Positions 8,463 to 16,290 of a DNA stretch of 64,000 nt are shown here, piece after piece (the first letter of the stretch is position 1; every line of letters starts with the position of its first letter). The stretch comes from Bacteroidales bacterium. GTDB taxonomy: Bacteria > Bacteroidota > Bacteroidia > Bacteroidales > Marinilabiliaceae. The DNA is taken from positions 1 to 64,000 of the forward strand of contig JAFYCM010000041.1 of the NCBI GenBank assembly GCA_017539645.1, in the 5' to 3' direction. The notes beneath the pieces are model-generated. The model saw only the letters and a program-made list of their open reading frames with translations, searched no databases and was not told the DNA's origin. The translations under genes were made by a program, and so were the position numbers.

Positions 8463-9647
8463 TTAGTAAACTCTGCGGCCACGCGAAAAGCTAAAGCCGG
8501 CTGTTAGTGTGATGCAATGCGCCACACCATCGTATGTACCACTTTGCAATTGGAATGTCGTGGGCATATAAGCATAGCGCAGACCAGCGTGCATTGACCA
8601 TGAATTGATATCGCCACCTCTTGTCTCATCGTGCCACGAAGTCAGAATGCGACCAAATTCAATTGCAAAACCTGATTTTGTCTTGCTGAAGCTATAACTA
8701 TCGTCACTATACGACGTTTTTAGCCAAAATCTATATTCTTCTAATTGAGAAAATTGTACACCTGCAGTCGGTAGTAAATACCACGACTTTGCTATCGGGA
8801 ATAAGTAACCAGCAAAAAAGGTCATTGATGAATTGGCGTATCTCTTGTCGCGCGATATTTCGTGGTCGTCTATGAGGAGTTTACTATGAGCCCGTCCAAA
8901 ACTTCTGTCAAAGCCCATTTGGAAAACAAATCTGCGGTATAACAATGAAAATTTAGCCCCCCAAGCAAAAGCTAAGTTATCAATGTCGGCCGCCGATTGG
9001 GTCATAATTCTTACGCCAGAAGTGTACTCAATATCGAAACCAAATTTGTGGAACGGTTCATATACATGGCGTATGTATTTACGCGTGTAGCGCTCGAATG
9101 GCGCAGCAGGAGTGGTGGCTAAGTATGCATCGCTTTTGTCATTCAGTGCTTCGCCATTCCTTGTCACCAAGTAGTCTATATACAAAGCTATAAATCGCTT
9201 CTCGTCTTCACTGATTGTTCTATTGCTTGATATTGAATCAATTACCTCGTCTGTATAGAGACGCGACAGGGCAAAATAGTACAACCTATCATTCACAACC
9301 GAATTTTTGCCAACGCTGCGTGCGTAATATGTAGAGTCGTCGATGGTTTTTATGCTATTTATAAAATCGGTATAGAAACCATTCAGAAGGAACAGCATTC
9401 GGTATTCATCGAGTGTAAAAGCAATGTTTAGCTCCGTCTCAAGTGTCGATTGCGAATAATTGAGCAGTTCGTGCACAGTAGCCGTATCGCGCGAGTTCAG
9501 CGTATTATCGTAGACCAGTTTTCGGCATTTCTGAATTTTTTCAGAGTTACTCTCGCGCTCCATAATTTGGGGCGCACTATTTTGCCCCACTACATAGGCG
9601 CAAGAGAGCGTCATTATAAATACTGATATGCAACGTAACATGTTCAT
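8463..9647 (-). CDS. Secreted/outer-membrane protein, tandem paralogue 2
   Basis: A 394-residue protein starting MNMLRCISVFIMTLSCAYVV, a signal peptide. It is clearly homologous to the next gene upstream (9655-10836): both have a helical N-terminal half with KIQKCR(K/N)LVY(D/E)NTL, FTRKY-like YTRKYIR and YEPFHKFGF, then a beta-rich C-terminal half ending LTAGFSFSRGRRVY. The terminal aromatic residue and alternating strands suggest an outer-membrane beta-barrel. I do not recognise a named family. The start at 9647 gives an eight-base spacing from the upstream stop and puts the signal peptide first; the frame is open 13 codons further. The pair looks like a tandem duplication in one operon. Confidence 0.7.
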   Translation of the reverse strand: MNMLRCISVFIMTLSCAYVVGQNSAPQIMERESNSEKIQKCRKLVYDNTLNSRDTATVHELLNYSQSTLETELNIAFTLDEYRMLFLLNGFYTDFINSIKTIDDSTYYARSVGKNSVVNDRLYYFALSRLYTDEVIDSISSNRTISEDEKRFIALYIDYLVTRNGEALNDKSDAYLATTPAAPFERYTRKYIRHVYEPFHKFGFDIEYTSGVRIMTQSAADIDNLAFAWGAKFSLLYRRFVFQMGFDRSFGRAHSKLLIDDHEISRDKRYANSSMTFFAGYLFPIAKSWYLLPTAGVQFSQLEEYRFWLKTSYSDDSYSFSKTKSGFAIEFGRILTSWHDETRGGDINSWSMHAGLRYAYMPTTFQLQSGTYDGVAHCITLTAGFSFSRGRRVY

Positions 9648-9654
9648 AATGAAA

Positions 9655-10836
9655 TTAATATACACGTTTAGCACGAGAATATCCAAGACCTACGGTAATG
9701 TCGATACAGTGAGCTACACCGCTGTATGTTCCGCTCTGCATATGAAACGCCGTGGGCAAAATGGCATAACGGATACCCAATTGCCAATAATAGTAACTGA
9801 TTTTCTCATTAGTAATAGAGAGGAATTGTCCCCATTCGCGCGACAGCTCAAGGGCCACCCCAGGCTTCCAGACGCCTTTGCATTTGAAATCTATATCGTC
9901 TTGTTTGTTGCTTGGGCTGTCTTCAATAGAGGAGCGTTGAATGCCAACAGATGGCAATAAGTTCCACGACCTCTTTAGCGGAATTTTGTAGCCTGCAAAC
10001 AACTGCGGAGTACCAATAGAACACGTCTTGCCACGCTCCAATATAGTGCCACCGTTTTGCAAATCCTCTCGAGCATCGCCAGAATATATACCCGCAGAGA
10101 ATTGGAACACAAATCGCTCATACGATAGCCCCAATACTATTTCGCCCTCTGGAGCAGCCACAAAAATATCGGACAGAGATTGACTATTTACTTTAGCACC
10201 CAACCCCAGGCCTAAATAGAAGCCAAACTTCTGATAGGGCTCATATTTATAACGCATATACTTGCGCGTGAAGGTTTCATAAGATTTTTCGGGCTCTGTG
10301 GATAGATATTCGTCGCAAAGGTCATTTATGGCATTGCGGTCGCTTGTGGTGATATAGTTTATGTATAAAATCAAGAAGCTTTTGTCGGACTTACTTATTG
10401 TGCTGATTATTGATACTGAGCCTATTATATCATCTTTATGATCGTAGACATAATTCATCGCTCTGTAGAAGAAGTTATCGAACAGATGTTGACTTTTGCC
10501 ACGGCTTTCGGCATAATAGGTAGAATCGTTGGTAGTTTTTATATTGATTACTAAATCTTTATAAAAACCATTTATAAGATACAACACGCGATATTCGTCG
10601 AGAGAAAAAGCTATGTTGCTGCCGGTTTCGAGCGTTGTTTGTGCGTAGGTGAGCAGTTCGCGCACGGCAGTGGTGTCGTGTGCGTCTAAAGTATTCTCGT
10701 AGACGAGGTTTCGGCATTTCTGAATTTTATCGGTAAAAGTCTCGCGCTGCATAATTTCTGGCTCTTTGTTTTGAGCTGAGGCGCAAAGCGATGCAATAAA
10801 TGCAGCGGCAGTAACAATAGAACGTAAAGCTTTCAT
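9655..10836 (-). CDS. Secreted/outer-membrane protein, tandem paralogue 1
   Basis: A 393-residue protein with signal peptide MKALRSIVTAAAFIASLCAS cleaved near ASA-Q. The mature start NKEPEIMQRETFTDKIQKCR aligns with its neighbour's NSAPQIMERESNSEKIQKCR. The C-terminal half is beta-rich and ends ITVGLGYSRAKRVY. Function is unknown; an outer-membrane barrel preceded by a helical domain is my inference. The first 30 residues and the upstream non-coding DNA resemble those of the short gene at 13135-13350, so the family once had at least three members here. One 40-bp palindrome copy lies upstream, between this gene and the ATPase. Confidence 0.72.
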   Translation of the reverse strand: MKALRSIVTAAAFIASLCASAQNKEPEIMQRETFTDKIQKCRNLVYENTLDAHDTTAVRELLTYAQTTLETGSNIAFSLDEYRVLYLINGFYKDLVINIKTTNDSTYYAESRGKSQHLFDNFFYRAMNYVYDHKDDIIGSVSIISTISKSDKSFLILYINYITTSDRNAINDLCDEYLSTEPEKSYETFTRKYMRYKYEPYQKFGFYLGLGLGAKVNSQSLSDIFVAAPEGEIVLGLSYERFVFQFSAGIYSGDAREDLQNGGTILERGKTCSIGTPQLFAGYKIPLKRSWNLLPSVGIQRSSIEDSPSNKQDDIDFKCKGVWKPGVALELSREWGQFLSITNEKISYYYWQLGIRYAILPTAFHMQSGTYSGVAHCIDITVGLGYSRAKRVY

Positions 10837-10889
10837 AATAAATAGTCTGCTAAGGATTTTCTGCTTGTAAATTTATACACTTTTCCGCT

Positions 10890-10931
10890 CTACTGACGAA
10901 AATGAGTAAAAATATCAAATTTCGTCAGTAG
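10890..10931. repeat. 40-bp palindromic element, copy A
   Basis: CTACTGACGAAA (10890-10901) and TTTCGTCAGTAG (10920-10931) form perfect 12-bp arms around an 18-base spacer ending in TATCAAA. The core TACTGACG to CGTCAGTA spans exactly 40 bp. It ends seven bases before the ATPase stop and lies upstream of the paralogue gene ending at 9655. Confidence 0.9.
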
Positions 10932-10937
10932 GGAATT

Positions 10938-12152
10938 TTAGCCTTGGGTGGCTCCCAACAGCCATTCAATCACATTGCGCTTCTGTATGCCATCGATTGT
11001 GGTATTGTCGAAGTCGGTTGTGAGAAGATATTTGGGATAAGTATCACGAATACGGCGCAGCGACGAAAGTTCTCGGCTAAGTGTTTTTTCGTCATTAGCG
11101 GTGTAGGCCACTTGATAGTATTCGCGCTGTCCATCGTATTTCTGAACCACAAAATCCACTTCTCCGTTATCTATTCTGCCAGCAAACACCTCTCCACCAC
11201 GTGCCAAGAGTTCGAGGTAGACCACATTTTCAAGTTTATGACCTAAGTCGGCATCAGGAGCATTCGATTGCATAATATTTTTCAGTCCTAAATCGACTAC
11301 ATAATATTTATAATTACTCTGTAACAGGCGTTTACCTTTTATATTATAAAGCCGCACGGGATACAACAAGTACGACTCCGTAAAAAATTGCAGATACTTT
11401 TGCACAGTGTTGTGCGACAGCTTTTCTGTAGTTACGCGGCGAAGCTCTTCTGTGATATTATTCGGCGAAACAACACTGCCTATGGAGTCGAACAAGAACG
11501 ACAAGACTTGCCGAAGCGTGTCGTACTTACGCAAGTTGTTACGTTTCACAATATCCTTCACCACAATTGTTTCATATAGCGATTTCAGATATTCGTTTAC
11601 CATTTCGGGTGCAGCAATCGACAATCTAACTGCCTCAGGAAAAGACGAACTATTCATATACTGACGAAACAATCGATCTGGATTCATATTTCCCTCAAAA
11701 GAATCTACATACTCCGAAAACGAGAAAGGGTGCAAGTTTAGCGCTATATATCGTCCAGAGAGCAATGTGCCTAATTCGCTGGAAAGCAGATAAGCGTTGG
11801 ATCCCGTCACATACAAATCGACATTGGGCTTCACAAATAGCGCATCCACAAGTTTCTCAAATTGCGGTACTGTCTGCACTTCATCAAGGAAGACATAACA
11901 TTTCTGTCCGTCAGGAAACCGAGATGCGATGATGTCGTAGACCTCTTGCCAACTTGCAAAACTGCTATTTTCTCGCTCCTCAAAATTGAGCGACACTATC
12001 TGATCGCCTTGCACGCCAGCGGTTTTTAGCCACTGCTGAAACATTAGCATAAGCGTTGATTTGCCACAACGACGTATGCCTGTTATGACTTTTATGATGT
12101 GCTGGTCGCGCAAAGCTATGAGCTTCGACAAATACTTTTCTCGTTCTATCAT
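10938..12152 (-). CDS. AAA_14 / DUF4143 family ATPase
   Basis: A 404-residue P-loop ATPase. Walker A is GIRRCGKST at residues 25-33, Walker B is VFLDEVQ at 87-93, and YVTGSNAYLLSSELGTLLSGR (about 113-133) is the family's sensor and arginine region. The C-terminal DUF4143 part has a winged-helix-like segment, then NGEVDFVV and EYYQVAY, which resemble a degenerate PD-(D/E)XK nuclease core. Such proteins occur in many copies in Bacteroidales genomes. Their role is unsettled and no activity should be assumed. The gene is closely bracketed by 40-bp palindromes: copy A seven bases past the stop and copy B 15 bases before the start. This suggests that gene and repeats travel or are regulated together. 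Confidence 0.9.
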   Translation of the reverse strand: MIEREKYLSKLIALRDQHIIKVITGIRRCGKSTLMLMFQQWLKTAGVQGDQIVSLNFEERENSSFASWQEVYDIIASRFPDGQKCYVFLDEVQTVPQFEKLVDALFVKPNVDLYVTGSNAYLLSSELGTLLSGRYIALNLHPFSFSEYVDSFEGNMNPDRLFRQYMNSSSFPEAVRLSIAAPEMVNEYLKSLYETIVVKDIVKRNNLRKYDTLRQVLSFLFDSIGSVVSPNNITEELRRVTTEKLSHNTVQKYLQFFTESYLLYPVRLYNIKGKRLLQSNYKYYVVDLGLKNIMQSNAPDADLGHKLENVVYLELLARGGEVFAGRIDNGEVDFVVQKYDGQREYYQVAYTANDEKTLSRELSSLRRIRDTYPKYLLTTDFDNTTIDGIQKRNVIEWLLGATQG

Positions 12153-12167
12153 ATCTCACACGTTTTA

Positions 12168-12207
12168 TACTGACGAAAATACACAAATTTATCAAATTTC
12201 GTCAGTA
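12168..12207. repeat. 40-bp palindromic element, copy B
   Basis: TACTGACGAAA (12168-12178) pairs with TTTCGTCAGTA (12197-12207). The spacer is 18 bases and again ends in TATCAAA. It lies in the presumed promoter/leader of the ATPase gene, 15 bases before its ATG. Confidence 0.9.
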
Positions 12208-12300
12208 GGAAATTTTATAGCATGTATTTACATTCGGCACAACAGTCTTGAAAGCCGTGTAATTACTAAGAATGCGAACAGTTAATAATCAAATTATTTT

Positions 12301-12341
12301 CTACTGACGAAAATGAGTGAAAATGTCAAATTTCGTCAGTA
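12301..12341. repeat. 40-bp palindromic element, copy C
   Basis: CTACTGACGAAA (12301-12312) pairs with TTTCGTCAGTA (12331-12341), with a spacer nearly identical to copy A. It lies 30 bases past the stop of the unknown gene ending at 12372, and 93 bases separate it from copy B. Confidence 0.9.
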
Positions 12342-12371
12342 TGAGTTATGGAGGCAGAAAAGTGACATATA

Positions 12372-13133
12372 TTACTCTGAAAAAATTGTGATTGGCTTCG
12401 AAAACAACCGCCCTTTATATGGAACATATCCATATTTTTCTGACAATTTATTCAAGCATTTCTCTTGATCTTCGCTCAAGGTTGAAAAGCCATCAACTTG
12501 CAGTATGTATGTGGCTTTTCGCTTGAGCAAATAACTCATGTCAAATATTATTTCTTTGCTGGCAAATGGCTCTATAATTACTGCACGACACCAACACCCT
12601 GCTTCACTATCAAGAAAGTCCTCATGCGGAAACGATATGCTATCGTTCCAAACCACATTGAATAAATCTTTATCCAAAAACCATTCACTACACCCTTCCT
12701 TCCAACTAACTGGAGGCGTTGGCGGTACTACTTTCGCATCATAATCAATATGTACTATCGTTGACATCGACGATAAGCAATCAAAAATATCTAACGTATC
12801 ACCGTTATTCATTCGTTGATATTGTAACTCCTTCTTCATACATGGAAGAACCAACTTGATGGTATCGGCAACGTTACCAATATCATCTACACCCTTGTTC
12901 TCAAAATCTTGTTGTGCTTCGCCTCCGTCAAAGACAACTTCTGTAATACTCTGCAACGCAATTCTTTTGGGCGTTTCATTTAGGTAGGTAACAGAAATGC
13001 GCAACGAATCTTTTGTTTGACAAACGACTTTGAGTTTAACATCCAAATCGCTAACAATTTTATCAGTATTACACATTGTGTTCAAGACGATGACCAATAG
13101 TAAGCCTGCGATTAGGTACAAAAATCTACTCAT
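12372..13133 (-). CDS. Unknown membrane-anchored/secreted protein
   Basis: A 253-residue protein beginning MSRFLYLIAGLLLVIVLNTM, followed by CN. It could be a lipoprotein (the -3 to +1 stretch NTMC is a poor lipobox) or an anchored protein. The rest is beta-rich, with VVPPTPPVSW around residue 135 and a cysteine-containing segment AGCWCRAVIIEP near 185. I recognise no family. The start ATG lies one base after the TAG of the short upstream gene (13135-13350), so translation is probably coupled. The gene is A+T-rich compared with the operon beyond it. Palindrome copies C (downstream) and D (upstream of the short gene) bracket the pair. Confidence 0.6.
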   Translation of the reverse strand: MSRFLYLIAGLLLVIVLNTMCNTDKIVSDLDVKLKVVCQTKDSLRISVTYLNETPKRIALQSITEVVFDGGEAQQDFENKGVDDIGNVADTIKLVLPCMKKELQYQRMNNGDTLDIFDCLSSMSTIVHIDYDAKVVPPTPPVSWKEGCSEWFLDKDLFNVVWNDSISFPHEDFLDSEAGCWCRAVIIEPFASKEIIFDMSYLLKRKATYILQVDGFSTLSEDQEKCLNKLSEKYGYVPYKGRLFSKPITIFSE

Positions 13134-13134
13134 A

Positions 13135-13350
13135 CTAATTATTATTTAGCCACTTGAAATATTCAGGAATTTTTCCCCAACTGAAATTGCCTATTTTACT
13201 TAGGTTCCATACCTTACTATATTCACTTTCTATTCCCATAGAGCACTCCCATAACTCCGCTGCTATTATTTCAGGCTCACTGTTTTGAGCTGAGGCGCAA
13301 AGTGTTACAGCGATTGTGGCAATAATAAAAACAGAACGTAAAGCACTCAT
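13135..13350 (-). CDS. Short secreted protein, probable stub of the tandem paralogue family
   Basis: A 71-residue product starting MSALRSVFIIATIAVTLCAS then AQNSEPEI. This matches the signal peptide and first mature residues of the paralogue at 9655-10836 (MKALRS...LCASAQNKEPEI), after which homology stops and an unrelated 40-residue tail (ending EYFKWLNNN) follows. The 5' non-coding sequence is also shared with that paralogue. The simplest reading is that recombination or deletion left only the promoter and signal-peptide end of a third paralogue, now fused to other sequence. It ends one base before the next start, so it may still be translated as a leader. Confidence 0.5.
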   Translation of the reverse strand: MSALRSVFIIATIAVTLCASAQNSEPEIIAAELWECSMGIESEYSKVWNLSKIGNFSWGKIPEYFKWLNNN

Positions 13351-13405
13351 ATAGATAGTCAGTTAAGGATTTTTTTTGATTGTAAATTTATGCAATTTCC
13401 CGCTT

Positions 13406-13445
13406 TACTGACGGAAATGACTAAAAACGTCAAAAATCGTCAGTA
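13406..13445. repeat. 40-bp palindromic element, copy D
   Basis: TACTGACG (13406-13413) and CGTCAGTA (13438-13445) delimit the same 40-bp length. The inner bases are more diverged (GGAAATGACTAAAAACGTCA). It lies upstream of the short stub gene, in the same relative position as copy A to the 9655-10836 gene, and shares flanking sequence (TTGTAAATTTAT) with it. Confidence 0.8.
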
Positions 13446-13467
13446 GGAATTGTAATTATATAAAAAT

Positions 13468-13493
13468 GGCTCACCGAATTTCTCCGATGAGCC
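13468..13493 (-). terminator. Terminator of the rhamnogalacturonan operon
   Basis: Read on the - strand, GGCTCATCG pairs with CGGTGAGCC (positions 13493-13485 and 13476-13468) and is followed by ATTTTTATA. It lies 26 bases after the GH106 stop. Confidence 0.65.
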
Positions 13494-13519
13494 GCAAAAT
13501 ATTTATACAGAGTCTGTTT

Positions 13520-16288
13520 TTACTTTATCTCCAAAGTCACAGGACCTTGTAAGCCCATATTCTCGATTGGCCACCAAGCGTAGTCGCGGCGTTTGCCTTT
13601 TACATCGAGGAGGTTGGTGTCCTTGAATTTACGCCACTTCACACCATCGCGGTCCATTTGTGCGATGAGGTTGGCGGCGGAGCCTTTCACCTTTATTTCG
13701 ATGGTGTTGTCGCCAGGCGTCACATAATTAGTAATGTCGGCAACGAACGGCATCGACCAAAGCGAAACGGCAAGATTACCATTGATGGTCACTTCGGCAA
13801 CCTCTTTCACGTTCTTCAATCGGAGCATAACACTTTTAGCTTCGGCAGGAATTGTGAACTTGTTTGTGTAGACGGCAGTAGCCGAGTTGCGCGAGAAAGC
13901 CGAGTCGGGCAAGGCGTTCCAATAGACGAGCGTATCGATATTATAGGTATTGCTCAAATCGACTTCGGGCGTGCTCTCCACGAAACGCATCGTCCATCCA
14001 TTTGTAAGTTGCATGTGCTGAACATCGTCAACGGGTATGTAGCTCCATTGTGGAACGTCCACCTTCTTGTTGTACGTACGCAAAATGGTAGTCTGACCCG
14101 ATTCGAGCTGAATGCGCAACGATTTGTCGGCATTCACCTGTGCGCGACCTATGCGGCCATCGAGCGGATTGTAGAACACAGCATCGGCAAAATCGACGGC
14201 AAGCGTGACGGAGTTCGCATCGATGTCGGCAGTGTCGAGATTTGCGATGAAATATGTATATCCATCTTTATTGCTACGACGAATGTAGCGCAAACCATTA
14301 CGAACGGTCATATTCTCAACCGTCAACTCTTCGGCGTAGAGTTTGAGAGCCGAGGCAACATCGGTAGAGAAGCCTACGCAGCCATTGCCAACGCCAAACA
14401 AGCCATTGGCTTGCTTAGGCAAGCGGTCGAGAGCAGCCTTCAATGCAGCACGCTCGCCATCGTTAGACAAGCCTGGCACGCTCGAAGGGTAATCGCCGGC
14501 AAAAATCACCGTAGCACCACTCTCGGCAAGACTGACAAGCTTCTCGAGCACTTTAGCGTGCATGAAACGCGCATTGGGCACTACGATAGTTTTATACGCA
14601 GCACCGCCAGCCGTAACGAGTTTGTTATTCTTAGTGCTTAGTTCAAGAATCTGACGGTCGGAGATATAATCGGTCTGATAGCCAAGCGTTTCCACCTCGT
14701 CAATAACCTTCATAAAATCGGCCGCAACAATTTGCAGACGTTCGATGGAGAGCGGTAAGTATTTGGTATTCTGATTATACCAAATATCATACATAGGGAA
14801 ATATACAAGCACATCGGCGTCGGGCAGACCGGCCTGAAGGAAAGTGAGGCAACGCTCTACATACTTATTGAGATGCTTGAGTTCGGGCCAGAAGACATTC
14901 GTAGGGCTGTAGTCGACCGAAGCGTAGAACTTCCAGCCTGGCCACGCGTCTTGCTCGGGCGAATATGCCGCGCCGTGGTAGAAAATGCGGTTGATGCCCG
15001 CAAGGAAGAGCGCGTCGAGTTCGGGTTTGCAGAGCGCAGGCGTCATGCGGAAATGCTCTGTAGCCCATGTGAGCGCCTCAGCAGAAGTGTAGGGCTTGCC
15101 CATTGTATGCGCAGCCGACGAGGCAAACTTCATAATAGCCTTGTCGGATTCGTTTTTACGCTGGAAAGTGTCTGGCACAACGAGGTCGCGCACTTTGACC
15201 TTAGCGCGTCCATAAGTCTCGCACTCAGGTGTTTCGGAGAGCGCGTATAGGTCGAGGAGGTTGCCCACAGAGCCGTGAGCCTGTTCACGTGCCGTAGAAC
15301 CGTGAGAATGAAGCCATTCGGTCCAAGTCTGCATGAACGAAGTGCGTAGGAGGCTATCGACTGTTTCGCAATAATCGGCCTTCACGCGACGAGCGGTGTC
15401 GTTAGCCTCGGGCGTGAGTAGCTGAGGTAGATAGTCGAGCACGTCGTAGCCATGCTGCTTTTGGAAAGCGTTGAACATATCGGCTGTATAATCAGCGCCA
15501 TAGACCTCATACGAATCGGAGAACATCATTTTGGGCCAAGGAATATTAGCCTTAGCAAAAGCGGTGTCGAATCGAGCGAGATAGTGTTGCACAGCATTCT
15601 TAGAGAAATAGTCCATAACGAAACCTTCGCCGCCAGGAGCAGCGCGTTTCACCATTTGGAACGTATGACCGTGCCACAAGGCGTAAATATTCCACTCGCC
15701 AGCGGGAGCAGCCCACGTGAGAGTGTCGTTGTTTACATATGTAGTAATATCAACACGCTCATTATTAGTATTATATGCATAAACACCAATGAGTTTAGCC
15801 TCTCGACGATGTTTTGGATTGGCAAGCTGAGTGTCCCAAACAAGCTCTTTAGCGCCATTGGACGCGTAAGTAGTCTGGCTGACATCGAGGCGAGCGGCAG
15901 AATATTCAGGCGTTACATTCGGACCGCCGAAAGGCCAACCAGTGCCGCAAGTCATGTCGAGCGTCATGCCGTGCGAGGCAGCCTCTTCGCGAGCATAATT
16001 ATAAACGCCCATCCACTCGGGCGAGAGGAAAGAAATGTCGTTTGAGTCGTTGCCTTGCACGCCATAAATAGGGCAGAGTTCAAGACCGCCCAAACCGCTG
16101 TCGGCATACTTAGCTATGAGGTTGTGCAGGTTGGTGCTATCCACCGCGCTGCCCATCCACCACCAACGAGCGCACGGCTTAGCATCGTTGCCACCGTCTG
16201 GCCATTGATCGTACTGTTGGCTGCACGCGCTGAGCAAAGTAGCCGCAGCAGCCAATGTTAGTGTATGTAACTTGTTGATATTTAGCAT
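13520..16288 (-). CDS. GH106-type alpha-L-rhamnosidase, lipoprotein
   Basis: A 922-residue glycoside hydrolase predicted to release alpha-L-rhamnose from rhamnogalacturonan fragments. The signal peptide ends in the lipobox LLSAC (Cys about residue 21), placing it on a membrane surface or in the periplasm. Characteristic GH106 segments are CARWWWMGSAVD, GLGGLELCPIYGVQGNDS and TCGTGWPFGGPNVTPEY in the first 135 residues, and SAEALTW in the barrel. The C-terminal part contains a jelly-roll-like sugar-binding module (VAEVTINGNLAVSLWSMPF). It starts two bases after the GH105 gene, so the two are one operon, and a terminator follows. Family assignment rests on motif recall; the exact linkage cut is inferred. 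Confidence 0.85.
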   Translation of the reverse strand: MLNINKLHTLTLAAAATLLSACSQQYDQWPDGGNDAKPCARWWWMGSAVDSTNLHNLIAKYADSGLGGLELCPIYGVQGNDSNDISFLSPEWMGVYNYAREEAASHGMTLDMTCGTGWPFGGPNVTPEYSAARLDVSQTTYASNGAKELVWDTQLANPKHRREAKLIGVYAYNTNNERVDITTYVNNDTLTWAAPAGEWNIYALWHGHTFQMVKRAAPGGEGFVMDYFSKNAVQHYLARFDTAFAKANIPWPKMMFSDSYEVYGADYTADMFNAFQKQHGYDVLDYLPQLLTPEANDTARRVKADYCETVDSLLRTSFMQTWTEWLHSHGSTAREQAHGSVGNLLDLYALSETPECETYGRAKVKVRDLVVPDTFQRKNESDKAIMKFASSAAHTMGKPYTSAEALTWATEHFRMTPALCKPELDALFLAGINRIFYHGAAYSPEQDAWPGWKFYASVDYSPTNVFWPELKHLNKYVERCLTFLQAGLPDADVLVYFPMYDIWYNQNTKYLPLSIERLQIVAADFMKVIDEVETLGYQTDYISDRQILELSTKNNKLVTAGGAAYKTIVVPNARFMHAKVLEKLVSLAESGATVIFAGDYPSSVPGLSNDGERAALKAALDRLPKQANGLFGVGNGCVGFSTDVASALKLYAEELTVENMTVRNGLRYIRRSNKDGYTYFIANLDTADIDANSVTLAVDFADAVFYNPLDGRIGRAQVNADKSLRIQLESGQTTILRTYNKKVDVPQWSYIPVDDVQHMQLTNGWTMRFVESTPEVDLSNTYNIDTLVYWNALPDSAFSRNSATAVYTNKFTIPAEAKSVMLRLKNVKEVAEVTINGNLAVSLWSMPFVADITNYVTPGDNTIEIKVKGSAANLIAQMDRDGVKWRKFKDTNLLDVKGKRRDYAWWPIENMGLQGPVTLEIK

Positions 16289-16290
16289 AA

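Noticed and set aside
10890..12207. The ATPase with flanking palindromes as a conventional insertion sequence
   Set aside because: There is no transposase domain, the repeats are direct copies of a palindrome rather than terminal inverted repeats, and no target-site duplication is visible. A non-classical cassette remains possible.
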